Source of the DNA: JANNNF01 sp963772935
GTDB lineage: Bacteria; Pseudomonadota; Alphaproteobacteria; Rhodobacterales; Rhodobacteraceae
DNA: 64,000 nt
NCBI GenBank assembly: GCA_963772935.1
Contig: CAVYZK010000008.1
Coordinates: 124,001-188,000 of the forward strand
Direction: 5' to 3'
Part shown: one piece after another, positions 63,766 to 64,000 of the stretch
How positions within the stretch are numbered: position 1 is the stretch's first letter
How the letters are laid out: each line of letters begins with the position of its first letter
The notes under the pieces: generated by a model
What the model saw: only the letters and a program-made list of their open reading frames with translations
Database searches by the model: none
Told to the model about the DNA's origin: nothing
Translations under genes and position numbers: made by a program

Positions 63766-64000
63766 CAGACCCGTCTCTGACGGACGTATGAAGCTGACCG
63801 TGCTTGGCGGGTATCTGGGGTCCGGCAAGACCACATGGTTGCGGCATCAGCTCCATGCCGGCCATTTTGGCCGGGTGCATGTCGTGGTAAACGAGGCGGC
63901 GGAAACACCGGTGGACGATGCGCTGCTGGGCCGTGCCGCCGCAATCACGGTGCTTGCAGGCGGCTGCGCCTGCTGTACGGGGCGGGCTGATCTGATTGCC
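63758..64000 (+). CDS. CobW/COG0523 G3E-family metallochaperone GTPase (cut by window end)
   Basis: Only the first 81 residues are in the window. Walker A YLGSGKTTWLRHQL and the family metal motif GGCACCTGR (CxCC) near residue 71 identify a COG0523 GTPase, which delivers zinc or another metal to a client enzyme. ATG 63758 overlaps the previous stop; ATG 63788 (MKLTVLGGYLG) is an alternative start. The adjacent metal-dependent deacetylase-family hydrolase is a candidate client. Confidence 0.9.
   Translation, partial: MADRPVSDGRMKLTVLGGYLGSGKTTWLRHQLHAGHFGRVHVVVNEAAETPVDDALLGRAAAITVLAGGCACCTGRADLIA

Overview
The window is GC-rich DNA from an alphaproteobacterium, almost certainly a member of the Rhodobacteraceae (Rhodobacter/Pseudorhodobacter-like). 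Evidence for this is a small DUF1127 gene followed by an array of CCTCCTCCC-loop hairpins (the CcaF1-CcsR sRNA locus known from Rhodobacter sphaeroides), a split his gene set (hisB-hisH ... hisA-hisF-hisE), a chromosomal pyruvate carboxylase, and several RTX-type secreted proteins.

Left part (1-18900), housekeeping: mrp ATPase (minus); ccaF1 plus six tandem CcsR-type sRNA units; a BenE-family transporter converging on uvrD; pyruvate carboxylase; a decayed MAPEG gene; two identical tRNA-Gly(GCC) genes; hisB, hisH and an overlapping glutaminase; a minus-strand block (alpha/beta hydrolase, Ada-type zinc domain, EamA exporter, DUF2147 protein); hisA, hisF, hisE; a CoA-binding protein; rlmB; and a class II tRNA-like gene with a GTA anticodon.

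Middle (18900-46500), mixed: an arginine-deiminase/DDAH-fold enzyme, a GT-A-like protein, a LysE exporter with a divergent Lrp regulator, metY, a class III cyclase with a TolB/TPR sensor region, a SIMPL protein divergent from a 1024-residue protein that looks like a fusion of PilM/GspL-like and PilP/GspC-like ends, a KefB-type antiporter, rnd, purN-purM, a diacylglycerol-kinase-like gene, a phosphoesterase, tRNA(CAU) and a homocysteine methyltransferase family gene. Two intact RTX genes, one RTX tail fragment, one decayed RTX gene and an IS5-type remnant sit here, with no type I secretion genes in view.

Right part (46547-64000), a long co-directional catabolic island: pxpA, a biotin carrier protein, biotin carboxylase, pxpB, pxpC (together the separated parts of a urea-carboxylase-like, biotin-dependent amide carboxylase); a signal-less solute-binding protein overlapping a GntR regulator with two winged-helix domains; a polyamine/opine-type ABC importer with two unequal ATPases and a Tat-exported binding protein; two SDR dehydrogenases; an amidase-signature enzyme; an Old Yellow Enzyme; a PuuE/cyclic-imide-hydrolase-like deacetylase-family protein; a small Cys protein and a COG0523 metallochaperone GTPase cut by the window end. 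I infer a pathway for uptake and opening of a cyclic imide, lactam or related cyclic amide. The substrate is not shown by the sequence.

Nine conserved genes (uvrD, pyc, the DDAH-like gene, the cyclase, rnd, purN, biotin carboxylase, pxpC, amidase) carry single-base frameshifts, mostly +1 insertions outside homopolymers. This pattern fits residual sequencing error better than true gene decay, so these are given as genes with a frameshift. True remnants are listed as pseudogenes.
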